From Roseateles depolymerans (GTDB taxonomy: Bacteria; Pseudomonadota; Gammaproteobacteria; Burkholderiales; Burkholderiaceae_C): a stretch of 64,000 bases of DNA. A model generated the notes under the pieces. The model had not been told where the DNA came from, did no database searches, and saw nothing but the letters and a program-made list of their open reading frames with translations. Shown here piece by piece: positions 55,212 to 62,752 of this stretch (position 1 is the first letter of the stretch; each line of letters begins with the position of its first letter). Made by a program: the position numbers and the translations under genes. The stretch is taken from contig NZ_QUMT01000007.1 in the NCBI RefSeq assembly GCF_003387155.1, positions 24,912 to 88,911 on the forward strand, in the 5' to 3' direction.

Positions 55212-55724
55212 ATGCAGCGCCGTCATCTGCTCAAGACCTGTGCCGTCGTCGCCGCTGGCGGCGCTGCCGCCGTGCTCTCCGGCTGCGGTTTCGAGCTCCG
55301 CAAGGAGCCCGAGTACCACTTCAAGACCCTGGCCCTGAAGGGCTTCATCCCGCATTCCCCGCTGAGCCAGGAGCTGCGCCGCCAGGTGCAGCGCAGCACA
55401 CTCAAGCTGCTGGAAGATCCCAACCGCGCCGATGTGGTGCTGGAGATCGAGCGCGAGGTCCGGGACAAGACCTCGGTGGCCACCACCACCGCCGGGCAGA
55501 TCACCGAATGGCAGTTGCGCCTGCAGCTGGACTATTCGCTGCGCACGGCCGGGGGTGAGGTGCTGCTGCCCCGCACCGAGCTGCGCCTGACCCGCGACAT
55601 GAACTACAGCGAAAGCGCCGCCCTGGCCAAGGAGCAGGAGGAAGCCTCGCTGCAGAAGGCCATGCAGGTCGAAGCGGTGGGCCTGCTGCTGCGCCGCCTG
55701 GCGGCCGTGCGCCTGCCGGCCTGA
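55212..55724 (+). CDS. lptE: LPS-assembly lipoprotein LptE
   Basis: A 170-residue outer-membrane lipoprotein that plugs LptD. Signal peptide with lipobox LSGC (AAAVLSGCGFELRKEPEY), then the LptE fold (FKTLALKGFIPHSPLSQELR, VLEIEREVRDKTSVATTTAG, YSLRTAGGEVLLPRTELRL). Position between leuS and holA is the conserved proteobacterial arrangement. Confidence 0.93.
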   Translation: MQRRHLLKTCAVVAAGGAAAVLSGCGFELRKEPEYHFKTLALKGFIPHSPLSQELRRQVQRSTLKLLEDPNRADVVLEIEREVRDKTSVATTTAGQITEWQLRLQLDYSLRTAGGEVLLPRTELRLTRDMNYSESAALAKEQEEASLQKAMQVEAVGLLLRRLAAVRLPA

Positions 55725-55725
55725 C

Positions 55726-56829
55726 ATGCAGATCAAAGCGGAGGCCCTGGCGGGCCATCTGGCCAAGGGCCTCAAGCCGGTCTACACCGTGCACGGGGAC
55801 GAGCCGCTGCTGGCGCAGGAAGCCGCCGACCTGCTGCGGGCGGAAGCGCGCCGGCAGGGGTATGGCGAGCGCCAGGTCTTCATCGTCAGCGGCGCGTATT
55901 TCGACTGGGGGCCGGTGATTGCCGCCTCGCAGGCGATGAGCCTGTTTGCCGAGCGCCAGCTGATCGAGATCCGCATCCCGGGCGGCAAGCCCGGCAAGGA
56001 CGGCTCCGAAGCCCTGCAGCGTTACTGCGAAGGCCTGCCGCCGGACGTGCTGACCCTGGTGACCCTGCCGCGCCTGGACAAGACCCAGCTCTCCAGCGCC
56101 TGGTTCACCGCCCTGGACACGGCCGGCGTGACGGTGCGGGTGGACCCGGTGGAGCGGCGCGAACTGCCCGCCTGGATCGCCCGGCGCCTGCAGCAGCAGG
56201 GACAGCCGGTGGCCGCGGGTCCGGAGGGACAGCAGGCCCTGGAATTCTTCGCCGACCGGGTGGAAGGCAACCTGCTGGCGGCCCACCAGGAACTGCAGAA
56301 GCTCGCGCTGCTGCACCCGCAGGGGGAACTGAGCCTGCAGCAGATCGAGGCGGCGGTGCTGGACGTTGCACGCTTTGATGTCTTCAAGCTGAGCGAAGCC
56401 CTGCTGAGTGGCCGGGTCGCCCGGGTGCTGCGCATGCTGGACGGCCTCAAGGCAGAAGGCGAGGCCGCGGTGCTGGTGCACTGGACCATGGCCGAGGACA
56501 TTCGCGCGCTCAAGCGGGTGCATGACGCGATGGCCAGCGGCAAGCCGCTGCCCATGGCGCTGCGGGAAGCGCGGGTCTGGGGCCCGAAGGAGCGCCTGTT
56601 CGAGCGCCTGGTGCCGCAGCTCGGCGGTGCCGCGCTGTCCCGCCTGCTGGTGGCGGCGCAGATCTGCGACGGCATCGTCAAGGGCCTGCGCCATCCCGAA
56701 TGGCCGACCGACCCCTGGGAGGCCCTGGGCCGCCTGGCCATGATGCTGGAGCAGGCCTTGCGCCCCTCCCCCGCGCCGGGCGCCGCCGCGCACGCTGCCC
56801 CCACCGCCGTCAAAACCCGCTATGGTTGA
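55726..56829 (+). CDS. holA: DNA polymerase III subunit delta
   Basis: A 367-residue clamp-loader subunit that opens the sliding clamp. MQIKAEALAGHLAKGLKPVY, VHGDEPLLAQEAADLLRAEA (the diverged ATPase start), ELPAWIARRLQQQGQ, FFADRVEGNLLAAHQELQKL and ARFDVFKLSEALLSGR are family features. It starts one base after the lptE stop. C-terminus Ala/Pro-rich. Confidence 0.95.
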   Translation: MQIKAEALAGHLAKGLKPVYTVHGDEPLLAQEAADLLRAEARRQGYGERQVFIVSGAYFDWGPVIAASQAMSLFAERQLIEIRIPGGKPGKDGSEALQRYCEGLPPDVLTLVTLPRLDKTQLSSAWFTALDTAGVTVRVDPVERRELPAWIARRLQQQGQPVAAGPEGQQALEFFADRVEGNLLAAHQELQKLALLHPQGELSLQQIEAAVLDVARFDVFKLSEALLSGRVARVLRMLDGLKAEGEAAVLVHWTMAEDIRALKRVHDAMASGKPLPMALREARVWGPKERLFERLVPQLGGAALSRLLVAAQICDGIVKGLRHPEWPTDPWEALGRLAMMLEQALRPSPAPGAAAHAAPTAVKTRYG

Positions 56830-56859
56830 AGCCTGTCGATCTCTCGCAGGCTGTCATCC

Positions 56860-57492
56860 ATGGTCTTTCGCCGCACCCCGGTTGGGCTGGCCTTCCACAC
56901 CGCGCTCACCGCGCTCACTGCGCTCACCGCACTCACGCTGACGCCCCAGGGCGCCCAGGCCGCCCCCTGGACCCTGCAGGTCCGTGATGCCGGCGGAAAT
57001 CCCCTGGCCGGCGCGGTGGTCGCCGTGGAGCTCAAGGGGCAGCCCAGCCAGGCCGCCCCCGGCACCGTCGCCCAGATGGCCCAGCGGGACCGGCAGTTCC
57101 AGCCCGGCACCCTGGTGGTGCAGACCGGCACGGCGGTCAACTTCCCGAATTTCGACACGGTCCGGCACCATGTGTATTCGTTCTCGCCAATCAAGCGATT
57201 CGAACTGAAGCTGTACGCCGGGACACCCGCAGAGCCGGTAGTCTTCGACAAGCCGGGCGTTGCACAGCTCGGATGCAACATTCACGACAAGATGACCGCC
57301 CGCATCATCGTGGTGGACACGCCCCTTTTCGCCACCACCGACAACCAAGGACACGCCAAGCTGGAGCTGCCGCCCGGTCAGCACCAGGTGGCGCTTTGGC
57401 ATGTCCGGCTGGGCAACGATGCGCCCCGCAGACAGCCCCTGACAGTGCCGGCTGGCCCTCCAGGCAGCCTGGCGCTGGAGCTGCGTGACTGA
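56860..57492 (+). CDS. Exported cupredoxin-like protein (methylamine-utilisation type)
   Basis: A 210-residue periplasmic protein. The signal peptide contains four Thr-Ala-Leu units encoded by a 9-bp repeat. Residues about 38-80 look like a carboxypeptidase-regulatory fold (LQVRDAGGNPLAGAVVAVEL), then a cupredoxin part with likely copper ligands His in DTVRHHVYSFSP and Cys/His/Met in LGCNIHDKMTARIIVVDT; a last segment resembles a second beta unit (LPPGQHQVALWHVRLG). Such proteins are annotated with methylamine utilisation but are widespread. The stop codon shares one base with the start of the c-di-GMP gene, so the pair is translationally coupled. Confidence 0.8.
   Translation: MVFRRTPVGLAFHTALTALTALTALTLTPQGAQAAPWTLQVRDAGGNPLAGAVVAVELKGQPSQAAPGTVAQMAQRDRQFQPGTLVVQTGTAVNFPNFDTVRHHVYSFSPIKRFELKLYAGTPAEPVVFDKPGVAQLGCNIHDKMTARIIVVDTPLFATTDNQGHAKLELPPGQHQVALWHVRLGNDAPRRQPLTVPAGPPGSLALELRD
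56899..56934 (+). repeat. Four 9-bp repeats in a signal peptide
   Basis: ACCGCGCTC, ACCGCGCTC, ACTGCGCTC and ACCGCACTC encode Thr-Ala-Leu four times, forming the hydrophobic core of the export signal. Confidence 0.8.
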
Positions 57493-59897
57493 TGCGCTGG
57501 CCGGACTTCCTCAACCTTCGGCGGTTGGAAGGGCGCATCGTTGCGCTGTTCCTGGCCTTGTTGCTGGCAGTCCAATGCATCAGCCTGCTGCTGCTCAACC
57601 AGGGCATTGACCGCAATGCCCGCGCCTCGGTGCGGGAAGAGCTGGCCTCGGGCGAGCGGGTCTTCGACCAGTTGCTGCGCCAGGATGCCGAACAGCGCGG
57701 CATGGTGGCCAACCTGCTGCAGGCCGACTTCGGCCTGCGCCGCGCGCTCGCCGAGGGCGTGACCGGCGACGAACTCACCAGCACCCTCGAGGACGTCTTC
57801 ACCAACCTGAGCGAGCGCGGCGAGGCCAGCTTCATCGGCTATGCCGACGAGCGCTACCGCTTCATCACTGCCACCCAGGCGCTGGCTCGCCAGGTGGCCC
57901 CGCTGCTGCCCGGCATGACGCGGGAGGCGGACAGCCCCAAGCAGGGCCACCTGGTGCTGCTCCAGGGCAAGGCCTACCAGGTGGTGGTGGCCCGCATGCG
58001 CGCGGCCGGCCTGGGTGGCTGGGTGTTCATGGGCTTTGAGCTGCGGCAGGAGCAACTCCAGGAACTGCAGCGCATCGCCAACATCCAGGGCGTGCTGCTG
58101 GCCCGGGTGGAGGGGCGGTGGCAGGTGCTGTCCAGCATCATGGACCCGGCCAGCCATGCGGCCCTGCTGGCCGCCTTGCCCGGTGGCCTGGGCGACGATC
58201 CGCTCACCCTGCACCTGACGCTGGGCGACGAGCAATACCAGGCCCGCCTGCAGCGCCTGGAGCATGCCGGCGACGGCAGCCAGATCATGGCGTCGCTGCT
58301 GCTGCGCTCGGTGGACGAGGCCCGTGCGCCCTACCGGCAATTGCAGTGGTCGCTGCTGGGGCTGAGCCTGGCGGGAGTGGCCGCCTTTGCCCTCGGCGCG
58401 GTGCTGACCGCGCGGCGCATCAGCGGTCCGGTGAAGTGGCTGGCGCACGAGGCGCAGCGGCTGGGCCGGGGCGACTACGAACAACCGGTGGCCCGCCCGT
58501 CCGGCGATGAGATCGGCGACCTGGCGGAAGCCTTCGAGGCCATGCGACTGGGCATCCGCCAGCGGGAAGAACAGGTGAACCGGCTGGCCTTCTGGGATCC
58601 GCTGACCGACCTGCCCAACCGCGAGCAGTTCAGCCAGACGCTGACCCGGCGCATGGCCGACAGCGAGGTGCGCTTTGCCCTGATCATGCTCAACCTGGAC
58701 CGCTTCAAGCATGTCAACGACGTGCTGGGACGGGCCTTTGGCGACCGCCTGCTGCGCGCGGTGGCCGAGCGGCTGCAGCGCTTGCTCAAGGACCAGGCAC
58801 GCCTGATCGCGCGGCTGAGCGGCGATGAATTCGTGTTGCTGGTGGAAGGCGCAGGCGCCACGCGGGCCGAGGCGGTGTGTCACCGCATCCAGCGGGACTT
58901 CGAGCGGGCCCTGACGATCGATGACCAGACGGTGGACCTGTCCGCCGGCCTGGGCATTGCGCTGTATCCGCAGCATGGCCGCGACATGAGCGAGCTGATG
59001 GGCCGCGCCGAGCTGGCCATGCATGCCGCCAAGCGCAGCCAGAGCGGTTTCCAGATCTACGCGCCCAGCATGGATGCGGCGAGCCAGGAATCGCTGTCGC
59101 TGATCAGCGAACTGCGCCAGGCCATCGAGAACAACGAGCTGCGGCTGTACCTGCAGCCGAAGGTGGACCTGGCCACCCAGCGCATCGGCGGGGCCGAGGC
59201 GCTGGTGCGCTGGCAGCATCCGGTGCGCGGGCTGGTGCCCCCAATGGACTTCATCCCCTTCGCGGAACAGACCGGCTTCATCCGCCAGCTCACCAGCTGG
59301 ATGCTGCGGGCGTCGGCCGAGGCCTGGCTGGATCTGCATCGCCAAGGCCTGGCGGTGCCGATCAGCGTCAACCTGTCCACCCGCGACCTGATGGACCAGG
59401 ACCTGCCGATCAAGATCGCCGACCTGGCCGGCGGCGTCCCGCCTTCGGCGCTGTGCCTGGAGATCACCGAAAGCGCGATCATGGACGATCCGCAGCGGGC
59501 CTTGCAGACGCTGGAGCAGTTGCATGCGCTGGGCTTCAAGCTGTCCATCGACGACTTCGGCACCGGGTATTCGTCGCTGGCCTATCTCAAGCAGCTGTCG
59601 GTGGACGAGCTCAAGATCGACCGCAGCTTCGTGATGGGCATGGAGCGGGATCTGGACGATGCCAAGATCGTGCGCTCCACCATCGAGCTGGCCCATAACC
59701 TGGGCCTGCGGGTGGTGGCCGAGGGCCTGGAGACGGGCAAGGCCTGGACGCTGCTGGAGACGCTGGGCTGCGACCAGGCGCAGGGCTATTTCCTGGCCCG
59801 TCCGATGCCGGGCGATCAGTTCGCGCAGTGGCTGCGCGGCTGGGAGCCGCCGGACCTCGGGGACGCGGTGGCCAATACGGTGCTGGCCGGGCTTTGA
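57492..59897 (+). CDS. Membrane-bound GGDEF-EAL protein (c-di-GMP turnover)
   Basis: An 801-residue inner-membrane protein. Helices at about 16-38 and 280-305 enclose a periplasmic sensor; HAMP (WLAHEAQRLGRGDYEQPVAR); GGDEF domain about 365-530 with RLSGDEFVLL, so the first Gly is Ser; EAL domain about 545-790 with GAEALVRWQHP, NLSTRDLMD, ITESAIMDDP, SIDDFGTGYSSLAYLKQL and VVAEGLETGKAW, all needed residues present. Cyclase activity is possible with SGDEF, and phosphodiesterase activity is likely. Coupling with the upstream cupredoxin-like protein suggests that it senses copper or the redox state through that partner (inference). Confidence 0.93.
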   Translation: MRWPDFLNLRRLEGRIVALFLALLLAVQCISLLLLNQGIDRNARASVREELASGERVFDQLLRQDAEQRGMVANLLQADFGLRRALAEGVTGDELTSTLEDVFTNLSERGEASFIGYADERYRFITATQALARQVAPLLPGMTREADSPKQGHLVLLQGKAYQVVVARMRAAGLGGWVFMGFELRQEQLQELQRIANIQGVLLARVEGRWQVLSSIMDPASHAALLAALPGGLGDDPLTLHLTLGDEQYQARLQRLEHAGDGSQIMASLLLRSVDEARAPYRQLQWSLLGLSLAGVAAFALGAVLTARRISGPVKWLAHEAQRLGRGDYEQPVARPSGDEIGDLAEAFEAMRLGIRQREEQVNRLAFWDPLTDLPNREQFSQTLTRRMADSEVRFALIMLNLDRFKHVNDVLGRAFGDRLLRAVAERLQRLLKDQARLIARLSGDEFVLLVEGAGATRAEAVCHRIQRDFERALTIDDQTVDLSAGLGIALYPQHGRDMSELMGRAELAMHAAKRSQSGFQIYAPSMDAASQESLSLISELRQAIENNELRLYLQPKVDLATQRIGGAEALVRWQHPVRGLVPPMDFIPFAEQTGFIRQLTSWMLRASAEAWLDLHRQGLAVPISVNLSTRDLMDQDLPIKIADLAGGVPPSALCLEITESAIMDDPQRALQTLEQLHALGFKLSIDDFGTGYSSLAYLKQLSVDELKIDRSFVMGMERDLDDAKIVRSTIELAHNLGLRVVAEGLETGKAWTLLETLGCDQAQGYFLARPMPGDQFAQWLRGWEPPDLGDAVANTVLAGL

Positions 59898-59924
59898 AGC
59901 CGGCGGGCGGCGGGCTGAGGCGCC

Positions 59925-60425
59925 TCAGCTGTCGCGATCTTCCAGCGCATCACACAGCGCCTGCAGACCGGCGCGCACGGTCTGGGTCCGCACGGCATGG
60001 CGGTCGCCACTGAACAGCTCCTTCCACACCCGCACCGGCGTGCGGCCATGCAGCAGCGCCAGCCAGACGGTGCCCACCGGCTTGGTCTCGCTGCCACCGC
60101 CGGGCCCGGCCACGCCGGTCACGGCCAGCGACCAGTCCACCGGCGCATGCGCCACCAGCCCCCGCGCCATCTGCTCGGCCACCTCGCCGCTGACCGCGCC
60201 GTACAGGTCGATCATGGCGGCGGGCACGCCCAGCAGTTCGGTCTTGGCCTGGTTGCTGTAGCTCACCACGCCCCGCTCGAACCACTGGCTGGAGCCCGCT
60301 AGGCTGGTGCAGGCCGCAGCGATCAGGCCGCCGGTGCAGGACTCGGCGGTGCCCATGCGTTCGCGCCGCTGGATCAAGGCCAGGGCAATGCGTTCGATCA
60401 GCTCGGATTCTTCAGGCAGCACCAT
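59925..60425 (-). CDS. pncC: Nicotinamide-nucleotide amidase (CinA C-terminal domain)
   Basis: A 166-residue enzyme that deamidates NMN to NaMN in pyridine nucleotide salvage. RMGTAESCTGGLIAAACTSL with the catalytic Ser, FERGVVSYSNQAKTELLGV, YGAVSGEVAEQMARG and AVTGVAGPGGGSETKPVGTV are family features. The stand-alone form lacks the N-terminal CinA domain. It follows pgpA on the same strand by 14 bases. Confidence 0.93.
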   Translation of the reverse strand: MVLPEESELIERIALALIQRRERMGTAESCTGGLIAAACTSLAGSSQWFERGVVSYSNQAKTELLGVPAAMIDLYGAVSGEVAEQMARGLVAHAPVDWSLAVTGVAGPGGGSETKPVGTVWLALLHGRTPVRVWKELFSGDRHAVRTQTVRAGLQALCDALEDRDS

Positions 60426-60439
60426 GGGGACCTCCGGAT

Positions 60440-61123
60440 TCAATGCAACAGCTGGCGCGCAACCGCCAGCACCAGCAGCGTACATCCAGCGGCGACCAGA
60501 TCGTCAAACAGGATGCCGAAACCCTGACGCGCCCCGATCGGCGTGCCCGGTTGGGACTTGAACAGCCGGTCCGCCCAGCCGACCGGCCCGGGCTTGACGG
60601 CGTCGAAGTAGCGGAAGATGCCGAAGGCGGCGGCCTGCCAGGCCAGCCCGGCGGGCATCAGCAGCCACAGGATGATCCACATGGCCAGGATCTCGTCCCA
60701 GACGACCGAACCCGGGTCGCTGACGCCCAGATGGCGGGCGGTGACGGTGCAGGCCCACCAACCCACCAGCAGGCCCACGCCGATCACGAGGGCCCATTGC
60801 AGCGGGGTGAGGACAGGATAGAGCAGCAGGAAACCCGCCCAGCCCCACAGGCTGCCCACCGTGCCCGGCGCCTTCGGGGACAGACCGCTGCCAAAGCCCA
60901 GGGCCAGCCAGCGGGCGGGGTGGCGGAGCATGAAGCCAAAGGTCGGCACGCGGGGCGCCTGTACTCGTGGCTCGATAGGCGGCTCATGAGGCTGCGGTTC
61001 AACGAGTGACTCAGCGGGCGACTCAGCGGGCGACTCAGCGGGCGACTGCGCGGGCGTCTGCATCGTCGGCGCGATGCGCCCCGTCGGCAAGCGGTCGGAT
61101 TCGTCGGTGGGCGAAGGGGTCAT
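60440..61123 (-). CDS. pgpA: Phosphatidylglycerophosphatase A
   Basis: A 227-residue membrane enzyme that dephosphorylates phosphatidylglycerol phosphate. ARWLALGFGSGLSPKAPGTV, GSLWGWAGFLLLYPVLTPL, DPGSVVWDEILAMWI (conserved acid residues) and FRYFDAVKPGPVGWADRLF are characteristic; about four helices. Before the domain lie about 60 residues rich in Pro, Glu, Ser with a repeated SPAE unit. Its start overlaps the thiL stop by ATGA, so thiL-pgpA-pncC form an operon. Confidence 0.92.
   Translation of the reverse strand: MTPSPTDESDRLPTGRIAPTMQTPAQSPAESPAESPAESLVEPQPHEPPIEPRVQAPRVPTFGFMLRHPARWLALGFGSGLSPKAPGTVGSLWGWAGFLLLYPVLTPLQWALVIGVGLLVGWWACTVTARHLGVSDPGSVVWDEILAMWIILWLLMPAGLAWQAAAFGIFRYFDAVKPGPVGWADRLFKSQPGTPIGARQGFGILFDDLVAAGCTLLVLAVARQLLH
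61008..61055 (-). repeat. Four 12-bp repeats in the 5' part of pgpA
   Basis: Units GACTCAGCGGGC (three exact, one GACTGCGCGGGC, plus-strand reading) encode a repeated Ser-Pro-Ala-Glu in the disordered N-terminus. The unit is four codons long and keeps the frame. Confidence 0.8.
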
Positions 61124-62103
61124 GACTTGAAGTGATCAAAGCTTTGGAGCGCCAGGTCCAGCTCGCGGCCCTCGCCGTCCACCACCCGCAGGCCGGGCTG
61201 GGACTCGATACGCCCGATGCGGTAGACCGGCGTGGCGGACGCCTGTGCAGCCTCCATCACGCGCGACCGGTCCTGGGCAGGAGCGGTGAAGACCAGCTCG
61301 TAATCATCGCCGCCGGTCAGCAGGCACAGGCGCTGAAGATCTTCCGGCATGGCGCCCAGGATGGCCGAGCGCGGCAGGTCCGCCAGGTGCAGTCGCGCGC
61401 CGACGCCGGAGCGGCGCAGGATGTGGCCCAGATCACCCGCCAGGCCGTCCGACACGTCGATGGCGCTGGTGGCCAGCCCTCGCAGGGCCCGGCCCAGCGC
61501 CACACGTGGCTGCGGCAGCTCCATGGCCTGGCGCACCGCCTCGAAGGCCTCGCCCGGCAGGGACACGGTCCCGCGGAACACCTCCAGGGCCAGTCGTGCA
61601 TCGCCGAGCGTGCCGCTCACCCAGAGGTCGTCATCCACCCGGGCGCCGGATCGCAGCAGCGCCTGGCCCTGCGGCACCTCGCCCATGATGGTGATGTTGA
61701 TGTTGAGCGGCCCGGCGGTGGTGTCGCCGCCGGCCAGCACCACGCCGTGGGCGTCTGCCAGGGAGAACAGGCCTTCCGAAAATCCCGCCAGGAAGGTCTC
61801 ATCGACCCGGGGCAGCGCCAGGGACAGGAAGCAGGCGCGCGGCGTGCCGCCGCAGGCGGCCAGGTCGCTCAGGTTCACCGCCAGGGCCTTGTGGCCGAGC
61901 CGGCGCGGCGACACGGTGGACAGGAAATGCCGCCCCTCCACCAGCATGTCGGTGGAGACCAGCCACTGGTGGCCTGGCGCGGGCGTCAGCACCGCGCAGT
62001 CGTCGCCGATGCCCAGCGCGACGGTGGAGCCGGTGGAGCCGGAAGAACCGGACACAGCGCCGGCGCGCGCGAAGTAGCGCGCAATCAGATCGAATTCACC
62101 CAT
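61120..62103 (-). CDS. thiL: Thiamine-monophosphate kinase
   Basis: A 327-residue enzyme that phosphorylates thiamine monophosphate to the diphosphate cofactor. MGEFDLIARYF, ALGIGDDCAVLTPAPGHQWL with Asp ligands, STDMLVEGRHF, HKALAVNLSDLAACGGTPRA, VLAGGDTTAGPLNINITIMG, and TGGDDYELVFTAP are the family motifs. A Ser/Gly-rich insertion (SGSSGSTGS) lies near residue 22. The start overlaps the FixJ-like stop by eight bases. Confidence 0.95.
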   Translation of the reverse strand: MGEFDLIARYFARAGAVSGSSGSTGSTVALGIGDDCAVLTPAPGHQWLVSTDMLVEGRHFLSTVSPRRLGHKALAVNLSDLAACGGTPRACFLSLALPRVDETFLAGFSEGLFSLADAHGVVLAGGDTTAGPLNINITIMGEVPQGQALLRSGARVDDDLWVSGTLGDARLALEVFRGTVSLPGEAFEAVRQAMELPQPRVALGRALRGLATSAIDVSDGLAGDLGHILRRSGVGARLHLADLPRSAILGAMPEDLQRLCLLTGGDDYELVFTAPAQDRSRVMEAAQASATPVYRIGRIESQPGLRVVDGEGRELDLALQSFDHFKS

Positions 62104-62752
62104 GGGCGGCATTGTCGCCGCGCAGCAGGTTGGACAGCTCGACGGCCGACTTCACATCCATCTTCTCGAACACCCGGGCGCGGTGCACTTCCACCGTGCG
62201 CACGCTGATGTTGAGCTGGTCGGCGATCAGCTTGTTGGGCAGACCCTGCACCACCAGTTGCATCACCTCCCGCTCCCGCTCGGTCAGCTCGGCGACGCGG
62301 TGACCCAGCACCGCCTGGGCATCGCGGGCCTCGATCGCTTCGGCGCTGCGGGCCAGGGCCTGTTCCACCCGGTCCACCAGGGCGTTGTCGGAGAAGGGTT
62401 TTTCGACGAAGTCGTAGGCGCCCTGCTTCACCGCCGCGACCGCGGTGGGCACGTCGCCATGGCCGGTGAGGAAGATGACGGGCAGGGTGCGCAGCAGGCC
62501 GCGCTCGACCAGCCGCTCGAACAGCGCCAGGCCGCTCATGCCGGGCATGCGCACATCCAGCAGCAGGCAGCTCGGGGCATTGGGCCAGTCGGCCCCCTGG
62601 CGCGGCAGGTGGTCCAGCATAGCCTCGAAGGCCTCGGCGCTGCCGAACCCCTCGGACAGCAGGCGGCGCGAACGCAGCAGCCACGCCAGGGCGTCGCGCA
62701 CCACATCCTCGTCATCCACGAGGTAGACCATCGGCAGGGACTGCGGCTTCAT
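62096..62752 (-). CDS. FixJ/DctR-type response regulator
   Basis: A 218-residue protein: receiver 1-125 (VYLVDDEDVVRDALAWLL, phospho-Asp in LLLDVRMPGMSG, FLTGHGDVPTAV, DFVEKPFSD) and LuxR-type helix-turn-helix (LTEREREVMQLVVQGLPNK, LNISVRTVEVHRARVFEKM). Partner of the overlapping sensor kinase gene (ATGA at 62749-62752). Such pairs control C4-dicarboxylate uptake or oxygen responses in relatives; the target here is not seen. Confidence 0.93.
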   Translation of the reverse strand: MKPQSLPMVYLVDDEDVVRDALAWLLRSRRLLSEGFGSAEAFEAMLDHLPRQGADWPNAPSCLLLDVRMPGMSGLALFERLVERGLLRTLPVIFLTGHGDVPTAVAAVKQGAYDFVEKPFSDNALVDRVEQALARSAEAIEARDAQAVLGHRVAELTEREREVMQLVVQGLPNKLIADQLNISVRTVEVHRARVFEKMDVKSAVELSNLLRGDNAAHG

